Origin: Streptomyces sp. V2I9
GTDB taxonomy: Bacteria > Actinomycetota > Actinomycetes > Streptomycetales > Streptomycetaceae
Direction: 5' to 3'
Assembly: GCF_030817475.1 (NCBI RefSeq)
Contig: NZ_JAUSZJ010000002.1
Span: 4,974,626-5,038,625, forward strand
Length of the DNA stretch: 64,000 bases
In this document: in pieces, positions 35,663-44,246 of the stretch
How positions within the stretch are numbered: position 1 is the first letter of the stretch
Layout of the letters: each line of letters opens with the position of its first letter
Position numbers and translations under genes: made by a program
The notes under the pieces: generated by a model
Told to the model about the DNA's origin: nothing
Seen by the model: the letters and a program-made list of their open reading frames with translations, nothing else
The model's database searches: none

Positions 35663-36385
35663 TCAGCCGTCGTCGCCGTCCCGGTCGTCGCTCCCGCCCT
35701 CGTCGTCACGGTCGCTGTCGCCGTCGTCGTCGCGGTCCGCCGTCACCTTGCCGGTCTTCGCGTCCACGCGCAGTTCGTGCTGCTTGCCGTCCTTGCCCTC
35801 GATGTCGACGTCCCAGCGCAGGACCTCGCCCCGACGCCCGTCGTCATCGTCGTCCAGGTCGATCGACGTGATCGTGCCCGGCGCGGTCTTCAGCGCCGCG
35901 GCCGCCGCCCGGTCCAGGGTGACGGCGGAGGAGCGGGGCGCGTGGCGGTCGCGGTCGTCGCTGTCGTCGTCGCGGGTCTTCAGGACCGTGCCACTCGTGG
36001 CGTCCACCGTGACGTCGTGCCACTTCTTGTCGGTGCCGCGTACGTCCAGCTCCCAGACGGTCCGGCCGTCGTGGTCGTCGTCGTCCGCGTCCAGCTCGGC
36101 CCCGGTGACCGTGCCCGGAGCGCTCTTCAGCGCGGCGGCGACGGCCCGGTCGAGAGAGACCCGGACGTCCTTCGCGGCGGCGGCCCGGTCGTCGTCCCGC
36201 TCGTCGGAAGCGTCGTCCGTACGGTCGTCGGCGTCCTTGTCGTCGGCCGGGCCGACGCTGCTCGCGCTCCTGGAGGGCGCGCGGTCGCCGTCGTCGTCGC
36301 TGTCCGCGAAGGCCACGGTGCCGGCGGTGGCGCCGCCGATCAGAACGGCCGCGGTGATCGCCGCGATGGTGACGTTGCGCTTCAT
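35663..36385 (-). CDS. Secreted Asp-rich protein with two PepSY-like domains
   Basis: 240 aa. A signal peptide (KRNVTIAAITAAVLIGGATAG) is followed by an acidic linker and two PepSY-type repeats: LDRAVAAALKSAPGTVTGAEL...WELDVRG...VDATSGTVL and a second copy starting LDRAAAAALKTAPGT. The linkers and C-terminus are runs of Asp. PepSY domains occur in protease inhibitors and in sensor partners; the acidity suggests metal binding (inference). GGAGG precedes ATG 36385. It is divergent from the OmpR/kinase pair and shares its operator region. Confidence 0.88.
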   Translation of the reverse strand: MKRNVTIAAITAAVLIGGATAGTVAFADSDDDGDRAPSRSASSVGPADDKDADDRTDDASDERDDDRAAAAKDVRVSLDRAVAAALKSAPGTVTGAELDADDDDHDGRTVWELDVRGTDKKWHDVTVDATSGTVLKTRDDDSDDRDRHAPRSSAVTLDRAAAAALKTAPGTITSIDLDDDDDGRRGEVLRWDVDIEGKDGKQHELRVDAKTGKVTADRDDDGDSDRDDEGGSDDRDGDDG

Positions 36386-36442
36386 GGGTTCCTCCCGAGG
36401 GCTGCTGTGCTGTTCGACGGGTCCCACATTGCCGACCCGATG

Positions 36443-36479
36443 CTGAACGCAGCCTGAAGCCACCTGAAGGCGTCTTCAG
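36443..36479. promoter_or_regulatory. CTGAAG direct-repeat operator between PepSY gene and response regulator
   Basis: CTGAAC at 36443, CTGAAG at 36454 and 36464, and the inverted CTTCAG at 36474 are spaced 11, 10 and 10 bp. Regular 10-11 bp spacing of direct hexamers is the usual binding pattern of OmpR-family regulators, so autoregulation by the adjacent response regulator is likely. Confidence 0.65.
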
Positions 36480-36502
36480 GCGGAGTTTGCGAGGCTGTGC
36501 GC

Positions 36503-37165
36503 ATGCGCCTGTTGATCGTGGAGGACGAGAAGCGACTCGCGGTGTCCCTGGCCAGGGGACTCACCGCCGAGGGTTTCGCCGTGGACGTCGTGCACGACGG
36601 GCTCGAAGGGCTGCACCGCGCGAGCGAGGGCGGCTACGACCTGGTGATCCTCGACATCATGCTGCCCGGCATGAACGGCTACCGGGTCTGCGGCGCCCTG
36701 CGCGCCGCCGGGCACGAGGTGCCGATCCTCATGCTGACCGCCAAGGACGGCGAGTACGACGAGGCCGAGGGCCTGGACACCGGGGCCGACGACTACCTGA
36801 CCAAGCCCTTCAGCTACGTCGTGCTCGTCGCCCGGGTCCGCGCCCTGCTCCGCCGCCGGGGGGCCGGCACCGCCGCGCCCGTCCTCACCGTCGGCCCCCT
36901 GCGCATCGACACCGCAGCCCGCCGGGTGATCCGCGACGACGACGAAGTCACGCTCACCGCCAAGGAGTTCGCCGTGCTGGAGCAACTCGCCCTGCGCGCC
37001 GGGCAGGTGGTCGGCAAGGCCGAGATCCTGGAGCACGTCTGGGACTTCGCCTACGACGGCGACCCGAACATCGTCGAGGTCTACATCTCCACCCTGCGCC
37101 GCAAGTTGGGCGCCACCGCCATCCGTACGATACGCGGCGCGGGCTACCGACTGGAGGCGCGGTGA
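36503..37165 (+). CDS. OmpR-family response regulator
   Basis: 220 aa. Receiver domain with Asp51 (LVILDIMLPGMNGY), the T of LMLTAKDGEYDEAEG and the Lys of YLTKPFSYV; then a winged-helix output domain (LTAKEFAVLEQLALRAGQVV, VEVYISTLRRKLG). ATG 36503 is 8 nt after GAGG; GTG 36497 is also in frame. The stop overlaps the kinase start by 4 nt (GTGA). It probably controls the divergent PepSY gene. Confidence 0.93.
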   Translation: MRLLIVEDEKRLAVSLARGLTAEGFAVDVVHDGLEGLHRASEGGYDLVILDIMLPGMNGYRVCGALRAAGHEVPILMLTAKDGEYDEAEGLDTGADDYLTKPFSYVVLVARVRALLRRRGAGTAAPVLTVGPLRIDTAARRVIRDDDEVTLTAKEFAVLEQLALRAGQVVGKAEILEHVWDFAYDGDPNIVEVYISTLRRKLGATAIRTIRGAGYRLEAR

Positions 37166-38607
37166 GGTCCGTCCGGGCCAGGGCCGCCCTCGGGGCCACC
37201 CTGGTCGTCGCCGTCGCCCTGGTCGCGGCCGGCCTCGCCGTCCTCCTCGTCCTGCGGACCAACCTGATCGACCAGGCGGACCTCCAGGCCGAGGTGGCGG
37301 CCCGCGAGGTCGCCGGGGAGCTGGCCACGGGAACCCCGTACGGCGAGGTGGAGCTGGACGACGAGGAGGACCACCCGGTCCAGGTGACCGACGAGGAGGA
37401 CCGCGTCGTCCTCGTCTCGAAGGACCTGCGGGCGGTCACGGGCACCGGCGCGAGCGGCGTCACCCCGGCTCCCGCCGCCTCCGCCGGCCCCTCCCCGTCA
37501 CCCGGCGACGACGATGACGACGGCGACGGCGACGACGACGGGTCCCGCCCCGGCCGGGGCCAGGTCTCCCACGACGACCCGGACTTCTCCGACGGCACCG
37601 CCACCGTCGACCGCACCACCGCCGACTACCGCTTCGCCGCCGTCGAGGCCACCACCCCCGACGGGGTCACCCTCACCGTGTACGCGGGAGCGCCCCTCGC
37701 CGCCGAGCAGGAGGCCGTGGACACGGTGCGCGGGGCCATGCTCACCGGGCTCCCGGTGCTCCTGCTGGTCGTCGCCGGGGTGACCTGGCTGGTGACCCGC
37801 CGCGCGCTGCGCCCGGTCGAGGGCATCCGCCGCGAGATGGCGGCGATCACCGCCTCCGAGGATCTGACCCGCCGGGTGCCGGAGCCGGACTCCCGCGACG
37901 AGGTCGCCCGGCTCGCCCGGACGACGAACGAGACGCTCACCGCCCTGGAGGCGTCCGTGGAGCGGCAGCGGCGGTTCGTCGCGGACGCCTCGCACGAACT
38001 GCGCTCCCCGATCGCCTCGCTCCGCACCCAGCTGGAGGTGGCCGAGGCCCATCCGGAGCTGCTGGACCTTCCGGGCGCGGTCGCCGACACCGTACGGCTC
38101 CAGGTGCTGGCGGCGGATCTGCTGCTGCTGGCCCGGCTGGACGCGGGGGAGAAGCCCGGTGGTGGGACGGTGGAGCTGGGCGCGCTGGTGCGGGAGGAGG
38201 TCTCGCAGCGCACCGGGGACCGGATCGCGGTGGCGGTCGAGATCCCGGAGGGCGGTGCGTTCGAGGTGACCGGGTCGCGCGGGCAGCTCGCCCGCGTGGT
38301 CGGCAACCTGCTGGACAACGCCCAGCGGCACGCGGAGGCGCGCGTCGCGGTGTCGGTGGCCGCCGACGGGCGCGGCGTACGGGTGGAGGTCCGGGACGAC
38401 GGAGCGGGCGTGCCCGAGGACGAGCGCGAGCGGATCTTCGAGCGGTTCGTCCGGCTCGACGACGCCCGCAGCCGGGACGACGGCGGCGCCGGCCTCGGCC
38501 TCGCCATCGCCCGTGACGTCGCGGCCCGTCACGGCGGGACGCTGACGGTGCACCGGGCGGACGAGGGCGGCGCCGCCTTCCGCCTCCGGCTGCCGCACCC
38601 GGCCTGA
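37162..38607 (+). CDS. Sensor histidine kinase with Asp-rich periplasmic domain
   Basis: 481 aa. Membrane helix 1 near residues 10-35, an extracytoplasmic sensor to about 200 that contains an Asp/Gly cluster, membrane helix 2, HAMP linker, HisKA (FVADASHELRSPIASLRTQLE has the His; quoted region is the core) and HATPase (LLDNAQRHA, DDGAGVP, GLGLAIARDVAARHGG). The acidic sensor insertion mirrors the Asp runs of the divergent PepSY protein, which suggests both see the same cation or envelope signal (inference). GTG 37162 overlaps the regulator stop. Confidence 0.92.
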   Translation: MRSVRARAALGATLVVAVALVAAGLAVLLVLRTNLIDQADLQAEVAAREVAGELATGTPYGEVELDDEEDHPVQVTDEEDRVVLVSKDLRAVTGTGASGVTPAPAASAGPSPSPGDDDDDGDGDDDGSRPGRGQVSHDDPDFSDGTATVDRTTADYRFAAVEATTPDGVTLTVYAGAPLAAEQEAVDTVRGAMLTGLPVLLLVVAGVTWLVTRRALRPVEGIRREMAAITASEDLTRRVPEPDSRDEVARLARTTNETLTALEASVERQRRFVADASHELRSPIASLRTQLEVAEAHPELLDLPGAVADTVRLQVLAADLLLLARLDAGEKPGGGTVELGALVREEVSQRTGDRIAVAVEIPEGGAFEVTGSRGQLARVVGNLLDNAQRHAEARVAVSVAADGRGVRVEVRDDGAGVPEDERERIFERFVRLDDARSRDDGGAGLGLAIARDVAARHGGTLTVHRADEGGAAFRLRLPHPA

Positions 38608-38714
38608 CGTACGTGCGGTGGTGGGGCGGCGCACGGTGGCGGGGGCCCGCCGCGCCCGGCACCGACGTACGCGGCCCCGGAACCCGCCGCGCACGGCAGA
38701 TCCGGCGCTCGGTC

Positions 38715-39191
38715 CTACAGCTTGCCGCGCTTGCCGCGCAGGTGGTCCGCGATCGGGGTCAGCGCCGCGTGCAGCCCGGCCAGCGCCTCGGGGGAGAGCA
38801 GGTCCATGAAGTGCTGCCGCACCGAGGCGACGTGGTGCGGGGCGACCTTCCGCATGGTCTCCGCGCCGTGCTCGGTGAGGACCGCGAACAGTCCGCGCCG
38901 GTCGGACTCGCAGTGCGTACGGCGGACCAGCCCGGCGGTTTCCATACGGGTGATCTGGTGCGAGAGCCGGCTCTTGGACTGGAGGGTGGCGGCGGCGAGG
39001 TCGCTCATCCGCATCCGCTGCTCGTCCGACTCGGAGAGGTTGACCAGGATCTCGTAGTCGTTCATGGTCAGGCCGAACGGCTGGAGGTCCTTCTCCAGCT
39101 GGTGCATCAGCAGCCTGCTGACGTCCAGGTGGGTGCGCCAGGCGCACTGCTCCGCGTCGCTCAGCCAGCGGGTGGCCGTCTCGGTCTCCAT
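38715..39191 (-). CDS. absC: MarR-family regulator, AbsC-like
   Basis: 158 aa winged-helix protein. The DNA-binding part includes LAAATLQSKSRLSHQITRMETAGLVRR and the wing CESDRRGLFAVLTEHG. By family, length and position it matches S. coelicolor AbsC (SCO5405, from memory), a zinc-responsive regulator reported to repress the coelibactin cluster and to be needed for antibiotic production. The His/Cys residues HCESD and APHHVASVRQHF could serve as metal sites. ATG 39191 lies inside a palindrome. Confidence 0.78.
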   Translation of the reverse strand: METETATRWLSDAEQCAWRTHLDVSRLLMHQLEKDLQPFGLTMNDYEILVNLSESDEQRMRMSDLAAATLQSKSRLSHQITRMETAGLVRRTHCESDRRGLFAVLTEHGAETMRKVAPHHVASVRQHFMDLLSPEALAGLHAALTPIADHLRGKRGKL

Positions 39192-39197
39192 ATATGG
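39188..39197. promoter_or_regulatory. Palindrome over the absC start codon
   Basis: CCATATATGG, a perfect 10-bp AT-centred palindrome that includes the start ATG, in otherwise GC-rich DNA. It might be an operator half or a local melting site. Confidence 0.35.
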
Positions 39198-39338
39198 ATT
39201 CTACCTAAGAAGTTGAAAGCCGGACGAAATGGGGGTGTGACGCCCCGCATCTCCGGCCCGCCGGAGTGGCGACAGGCCCGTGGGCAAGCACCGACGCCGG
39301 GGCGCAGACGTTCGACGTCACACTCCGCAGACTACCGC

Positions 39339-40103
39339 TCACAACCCGAAGCGACGCTGGAGGTCCCCCAGCTGGCCGGGCATGCGCGGTGTGGCGCCGT
39401 GTTGACCTCCGCCGCCCGGAACGCCCGGCTCGTTCGGGACGACGCCCGCCGCCTGCTCCGCCATCAGCACCTCGGACGACTGGAGCAGCACCGTGCCCGC
39501 CCCGACGAACTCGAACTGGTGCTCCTCGCCCGACGTCCCGCCGATCCCCGTCAATGACCGGATACCGCCCATCACGCCCGTCATGTAGCCGTGGTCGTAG
39601 TGGTGGCAGGGGGAGGGGCAGTCGGCCCAGCCCACCAGTGCCTGGGGGTCCACCCGCAGCGGCGGCTCCATGAACACCACCGGGCCGTTCGACGCGGCCA
39701 CGAACTTCCCCGTGCCGATCAGCGTCACGAACCCCGGCACGATCGACTGCTTCAGCGCCATCGTCGGCTGGTAGGCCAGCAGGTTCCCGGACCGGATGGT
39801 GAGGTTGCCGTCCTCCAGGTCGAAGGAGTTCACGTCGAACGCCCGGTCCGCCAGCAGCATCTTCCCGCTGCCCTCGGCCACCACCCAGTCGCTCGCGTGC
39901 AGCGGCGAATGGAAGCTGGAGCGCACCAGCCGCTCGAACCGGCCGTGCCCGATCCCGTCGAACCGGATCTGCCCGTAGTAGGCGATCATCTTTCCCTTCT
40001 GCAGGAACCACCGGCTCCCCTTGAGCTCCACGCAGAAGGTGTAGGCGTTGACGTTGTCGTCCGACGGCAGCGTCATCGGATCGAAGACCACGGGCGCGCT
40101 CAC
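39339..40103 (-). CDS. AIM24 family protein (third of three)
   Basis: 254 aa, last gene of a three-gene operon. The core has repeated beta-strands such as VVAEGSGKMLLADRAFDVNSF and GNLLAYQPTM, as in the AIM24/TIGR00266 group. A C-terminal extension after about 215 is rich in Gly, Pro and Met. GTG 40103 follows GGAG and overlaps the stop of the upstream gene (GTGA). AIM24 proteins have a double beta-roll fold; their bacterial role is not established. Confidence 0.85.
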   Translation of the reverse strand: MSAPVVFDPMTLPSDDNVNAYTFCVELKGSRWFLQKGKMIAYYGQIRFDGIGHGRFERLVRSSFHSPLHASDWVVAEGSGKMLLADRAFDVNSFDLEDGNLTIRSGNLLAYQPTMALKQSIVPGFVTLIGTGKFVAASNGPVVFMEPPLRVDPQALVGWADCPSPCHHYDHGYMTGVMGGIRSLTGIGGTSGEEHQFEFVGAGTVLLQSSEVLMAEQAAGVVPNEPGVPGGGGQHGATPRMPGQLGDLQRRFGL

Positions 40104-40750
40104 AGCTTCTCCTCCGACGCCTGGACGTACACCGCACCGCTCCCGCTCAGCTCCAGCTGGAACGCCTCGCCGGAGCCCCGCCCCACCATGTCCCGCCAGC
40201 CGACCGCCGTGGACAGCTTGTTGCGGACCTCTCCGTGGTGGGCCACGTACGCCTGCGGGTCCACATGGACCTCCCGGCCCGGGGTGATCGGCAGCTCGAT
40301 CACCCCGCCGTGCGCCATCACCGCGACCGCGCCATGCCCCTTGAGCGTCGTGGTGAACAGGCCCTGGCCGGTGACCTGGCCGCGCACCATGCCCATCACC
40401 CCGCCCTGCGAGCCCATGAACATGGTGCCCTGCTGGAGCGTCCCGTCGAAGGCGAGAAGGCGGTCGGCCTCGACGTACAGGGTGTCGCCGGACAGGTTGA
40501 TCACCTGGATGTGGTGGCCGCCGTGGCCGAACATCACCGTGCCCGACCCCTCGACCGTCATCAGCGGTGTCGCCTCGCCCGCCACCCGGCGGCCGATCAT
40601 CGACGCGAGACCGCCCTGGCCGCCCTGGATGTTCGGCGTGAACGACACCTCGCCCCGGTACGCCAGCATCGCCCCGCGCTGGCTGAACAGCTTCTGGCCC
40701 GGCGCCACGGTGGCCTCGACCATCTTGGAGTTGATCTCCCGGAACGGCAT
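40100..40750 (-). CDS. AIM24 family protein (second of three)
   Basis: 216 aa. Contains the family pattern GAMLAYRGEVSFTP, GGLASMIGRRVAGEATPLM and the repeat GSGTVMFG...GDTLYVEADRLLAF...GQGLFTTTLKGHGAV, ending SGSGAVYVQAS. It is coupled to both neighbours through overlapping stop and start codons. The three proteins clearly share ancestry. Confidence 0.88.
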   Translation of the reverse strand: MPFREINSKMVEATVAPGQKLFSQRGAMLAYRGEVSFTPNIQGGQGGLASMIGRRVAGEATPLMTVEGSGTVMFGHGGHHIQVINLSGDTLYVEADRLLAFDGTLQQGTMFMGSQGGVMGMVRGQVTGQGLFTTTLKGHGAVAVMAHGGVIELPITPGREVHVDPQAYVAHHGEVRNKLSTAVGWRDMVGRGSGEAFQLELSGSGAVYVQASEEKL

Positions 40751-41382
40751 CAGACATCGCCCCCGACCGTGTTGCGCTCGCTGGGCTGGACGTAGACCAG
40801 GCCGTCGCCCTCGAAGCGGATCTGGAACGCCTCGCCCGAACCCTCGCCCATCAGCGTCCGGAAGGTCACGCCCGCCTGGAAGTGCTGCTGGAGCCGCCCC
40901 TGGTGGGCGATGTACGCGCCGGGGTCCACCGTCAGCGGATACTGCGGCGACACCCGCAGCAGCACCGCCGCGCCGTCCGACATGATCGCCGCCTGCCCGG
41001 TGCCCTCCACCGTGGTCGTGAACAGGCCGTTGCCGCTCGCCCCGCCGCGCAGCCCGGTGAACGTGGTGCCCGTGCGCAGCCCGGCGTCGGTGGCCAGCAG
41101 ATTGCTCGCCTCCACGTACAGCGTGTCGCCGTGCAGCGACACCAGATTGATCTCGCTCGCCCGGTCCGCGAAATAGCAGGTGCCCTGCCCGGACACCTCC
41201 ATCACCGTCATCTGCTCGCCGGTCAGCCGGCGGGTCACCATGCCGCGCAGGCCCTCACCGCCGCCGGACAACTTCTTGAAGGCCATCCGGCCGTCGTACG
41301 CGACCATCGAGCCGTTCTTCGCCTTGACGGCGTCGCCGGTCAGATCGACGGCGAGCGTCTTGCTGCCTTGGAGTCGGAACAT
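40750..41382 (-). CDS. AIM24 family protein (first of three)
   Basis: 210 aa. Starts MFRLQGSKTLAVDLTGDAV and continues with NGSMVAYDGRMAFKK, GQGTCYFADRASEINLV, GDTLYVEASNLLA and NGLFTTTVEGTGQAAI, the same repeats as its two downstream neighbours. ATG 41382 is preferred; GTG 41388 is the alternative. Its stop overlaps the next start by one base. Confidence 0.87.
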   Translation of the reverse strand: MFRLQGSKTLAVDLTGDAVKAKNGSMVAYDGRMAFKKLSGGGEGLRGMVTRRLTGEQMTVMEVSGQGTCYFADRASEINLVSLHGDTLYVEASNLLATDAGLRTGTTFTGLRGGASGNGLFTTTVEGTGQAAIMSDGAAVLLRVSPQYPLTVDPGAYIAHQGRLQQHFQAGVTFRTLMGEGSGEAFQIRFEGDGLVYVQPSERNTVGGDV

Positions 41383-41567
41383 CGCCACGCCACGACGGTA
41401 GCCCTCCGCCCGGCCTCCGGGCCAGATCCCACCGAACGGGTACGCCCCTCACGCTCCCCTGATGCGCACCCGGACCGGCCCTGATATGCGCCGCCGCGGA
41501 CGGGCGCCCCTCCCGGAGGCCCCCGGCTCCGGAAGCCTCCCGGCGCGATGCCACAATGGGGGACGGC

Positions 41568-41585
41568 TTGTGCGTGCGTTCACAA
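41568..41585 (+). promoter_or_regulatory. Rex-like operator before the first DUF3817 gene
   Basis: TTGTGCGTGCGTTCACAA matches the Rex consensus TTGTGAACGCGTTCACAA at 15 of 18 positions and is embedded in an 8-bp inverted repeat (GGCTTGTG...CACAAGCC). It lies 34 nt before the GTG start and about 10 nt after a possible -10 (CACAAT, 41552-41557). Confidence 0.55.
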
Positions 41586-41618
41586 GCCCACGCGACCCCT
41601 CTCACCGAAGGTGCCCCT

Positions 41619-41969
41619 GTGGACATCAAGACCGCCTCCGCCCTGCACCGGCTGCGCCTCATCTCGATTCCCGAGGCGCTGTCCTTCCCCGCCCTGATCC
41701 TCTTCGGCTCGGTCCTCAGCCGCGTCTCGGACATCGACTTCCTGATGATGCCGCTCGGCATGATCCACGGTGCGCTCTTCGTGATCTACGCGGTGTTCCT
41801 GCTGGACGTCTGGGTGAAGGCGAAGTGGCCGCTGGGGCGCGTCGCGCTGTTCTTCGTCCTCGCGGTCATCCCCTTCGGCGGGCTCTACGGCGACAAGCTC
41901 CTCAAGAAGTACGAGGCCGACGGCGTCATCGCCGCCCGCGCCCGCCGCGAGGGCACGGTCAGCGCATGA
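41619..41969 (+). CDS. DUF3817 family membrane protein (copy 1)
   Basis: 116 aa with three membrane helices: ALSFPALILFGSVLS region, MIHGALFVIYAVFLLDVWVK and VALFFVLAVIPFGGLYGD. The central IHG...Y motif and KAKWPLG are typical of DUF3817. GTG 41619 is decided by GAAGG 9 nt upstream and by the family-like start VDIKTASALHRLR. Its stop overlaps the next gene (ATGA). A second copy of the family is at 50562. Confidence 0.87.
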   Translation: MDIKTASALHRLRLISIPEALSFPALILFGSVLSRVSDIDFLMMPLGMIHGALFVIYAVFLLDVWVKAKWPLGRVALFFVLAVIPFGGLYGDKLLKKYEADGVIAARARREGTVSA

Positions 41970-42259
41970 TCGTCGCGTTCTCCGTCTCGCCGCTCGGCGT
42001 CGGCGAGGACGTCGGGGAGTACGTCGCCGACGCCGTGCGGGTCGTCCGCGAGTCCGGGCTCCCGAATCGCACCGACGCCATGTTCACCTCCGTCGAGGGC
42101 GAGTGGGACGAGGTCATGGACGTCGTCAAGCGCGCCGTGGCCGCCGTCGAGGCCCGCGCCGGGCGTGTCTCCCTGGTGCTCAAGGCCGACATCCGGCCCG
42201 GCGTCACCGACGGACTGACCTCGAAGGTCGAGACCGTGGAGCGGTATCTCGCCACCTGA
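41966..42259 (+). CDS. Thiamine-binding protein of the MTH1187 family
   Basis: 97 aa, beta-alpha-beta fold. The segments MIVAFSVSPLGVGEDVGEYV, TDAMFTSVEGEWDEVM and VSLVLKADIRPGV follow the MTH1187/YkoF pattern, in which members bind thiamine or a related ligand. It is coupled to the DUF3817 gene by an ATGA overlap and followed by a strong terminator, so the two form a complete operon. Confidence 0.88.
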   Translation: MIVAFSVSPLGVGEDVGEYVADAVRVVRESGLPNRTDAMFTSVEGEWDEVMDVVKRAVAAVEARAGRVSLVLKADIRPGVTDGLTSKVETVERYLAT

Positions 42260-42295
42260 CGGCCCGTCCGCGCGGGCCCTCCCGCGTTCACCCGA

Positions 42296-42327
42296 AAAGC
42301 CCCCGGCGCCACACGGCCGGGGGCTTT
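42296..42327 (+). terminator. Terminator of the DUF3817/thiamine-binding operon
   Basis: A perfect 12-bp stem AAAGCCCCCGGC / GCCGGGGGCTTT with an 8-nt loop, 36 nt after the stop. It ends in TTT. Confidence 0.85.
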
Positions 42328-42431
42328 CGCGGCGCCGGGCCGAAAACCGCTCACTCGGACCTGCCGAGTCGACACGCCGTTAGCTGTCCCCTTCTGTAGG
42401 GATATCAACCCGTTCGACAGTGGGAGGCACG

Positions 42432-44243
42432 GTGCGGTCGGAGGGCTACGACTACGACACCTACAGCCGGCTCGCGGGACCGCTCACGGAGCCGGACCCG
42501 ACCGGGTACCGGGTGCGGTACAGGAGCCTGCTCTCGACGGAGAAGCACCGAATAAGAGCCGTCCTGCTGATGACCCTCGCGCCGCTCCTCACCGGCGCCC
42601 TCCTGCTGTACCTGGTCTGGCCCACGCACTGGACCGAGCGGGAGAACGGGGAACGCTGGCTGGTCGCCGCCGACACCGTGATGCTGGTGTCGATCGCGCT
42701 GATCGAACTGTTCATGCTGGTCAACGTGGTCTCCATCGCGCACGCCACGCTCGTCGCGCGGGACCCGGTCCCCGTGACGCCCGAGCCCGGCACCCGCGTC
42801 GCCTTCCTGACCACGTACGTCCCCGGCAAGGAACCGCTCTCCATGGTCCGCGCCACCCTCAAGGGAGCCGTGCGGCTCGCGCACGACGGGCCGCTGGACG
42901 TCTGGCTGCTCGACGAGGGCGACGACCCCGGAGCCCGGATGCTCTGCGCCGAACTGGGCGTCCACCACTTCACCCGGCGCGGGGTCCCCGAGTGGAACCG
43001 CGAGAAGGGCGCCCACAAGGCGAAGACCAAGCACGGCAACTACAACGCCTGGATCGCCCTGCACGGCGACGACTACGACTTCTTCGCCTCCGTCGACACC
43101 GACCACGTGCCCATGCCCAACTTCCTGGAGCGGATGATGGGCTACTTCCGCGACCCGGACGTCGCCTTCGTCGTCGGACCGCAGGTCTACGGCAACTACG
43201 ACTCGGCCGTCACCAAGGCCGCCGAGTCGCAGCAGTTCCTCTTCCACGCCCTGATCCAGCGCGCGGGCAACCGCTACGGCGCCCCGATGTTCGTCGGCAC
43301 CAACAACGTCGTGCGCATCGCCGCCCTGCGGCAGGTCGGCGGCCTGTACGACTCGATCACCGAGGACATGGCCACGGGCTTCGAGATCCACCGCCGCCGC
43401 AACCCGCGCACCGGACGCTTCTGGCGGTCCGTCTACACCCCCGACGTGCTCGCCGTGGGCGAGGGCCCCGCCTCCTGGACGGACTTCTTCACCCAGCAGC
43501 TGCGCTGGTCACGGGGCACCTACGAGACGCTGTTCCGGCAGTACGGCAAGGCGCTGTTCCGGGTGCCGCCGGGCCGCCTCCTCAGCTACACGCTGATGCT
43601 CGTCTACTACCCGATGACCGCCGTCAACTGGCTGCTCGGCGTCCTCAGCTGCGTGCTGTTCCTCTGGCTCGGGGCCTCCGGCACCCAGGTCGCCGCCTCC
43701 ATCTGGCTGATGCTCTACAGCGACGCCGCCGCGCTCCAGATCGGCCTCTACCTCTGGAACCGCCGGCACAACGTCTCGCCGCACGAGCCCGAGGGCTCCG
43801 GCGGCCTCGCCGGCATGGCCATGTCCGCGATCTCCGCCCCGGTCTACCTGAAGTCGCTGGGCTCGGCCGTGCTGCGCCGCGACGGCCGGTTCGTCGTCAC
43901 GCCCAAAGGCGGCCAGGCGTCCCCGGACCGGCTGCTCACCTTCCGTATCCACCTCTTCTGGGCGGCGGTCCTGCTCTCCTCGCTGGCCGCGTCCGTCGTC
44001 CTGGACCACACGCATGCCGCGATGCGGACCTGGGCGGCGCTCGGCCTGGCGATCTCCCTCGCCCCGGTCGCCGTATGGGCGTGGACCGTCCGGCAGGACC
44101 GGCGGGCCGGGGCCGCGCGCGCCGTCCCCGTCCCCGCGCCCCCCTCGCCCGAGGCGGCGGCGTACGTCCCCACCGCCCCGTCACCGTCCACCACCACCGC
44201 GACGGCGGGCACCACCGCCACCACCACCGCAGGAGGGAACTGA
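42432..44243 (+). CDS. cslA: CslA, cellulose synthase-like GT2 beta-glycosyltransferase
   Basis: 603 aa. Makes a beta-1,4-glycan at hyphal tips. Two N-terminal membrane helices are followed by the GT2 domain: LDEGDDP, the metal-binding FASVDTDH, the base ITEDMATG and the product-gate motif QQLRWSRG; more membrane helices follow. The C-terminus is low-complexity Pro/Ala/Thr. GTG 42432 is 4 nt after GGGAGG; GTG 42420 is the alternative. It begins the cslA-glxA-cslZ unit. In S. coelicolor CslA interacts with DivIVA. Confidence 0.92.
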   Translation: MRSEGYDYDTYSRLAGPLTEPDPTGYRVRYRSLLSTEKHRIRAVLLMTLAPLLTGALLLYLVWPTHWTERENGERWLVAADTVMLVSIALIELFMLVNVVSIAHATLVARDPVPVTPEPGTRVAFLTTYVPGKEPLSMVRATLKGAVRLAHDGPLDVWLLDEGDDPGARMLCAELGVHHFTRRGVPEWNREKGAHKAKTKHGNYNAWIALHGDDYDFFASVDTDHVPMPNFLERMMGYFRDPDVAFVVGPQVYGNYDSAVTKAAESQQFLFHALIQRAGNRYGAPMFVGTNNVVRIAALRQVGGLYDSITEDMATGFEIHRRRNPRTGRFWRSVYTPDVLAVGEGPASWTDFFTQQLRWSRGTYETLFRQYGKALFRVPPGRLLSYTLMLVYYPMTAVNWLLGVLSCVLFLWLGASGTQVAASIWLMLYSDAAALQIGLYLWNRRHNVSPHEPEGSGGLAGMAMSAISAPVYLKSLGSAVLRRDGRFVVTPKGGQASPDRLLTFRIHLFWAAVLLSSLAASVVLDHTHAAMRTWAALGLAISLAPVAVWAWTVRQDRRAGAARAVPVPAPPSPEAAAYVPTAPSPSTTTATAGTTATTTAGGN

Positions 44244-44246
44244 GCC

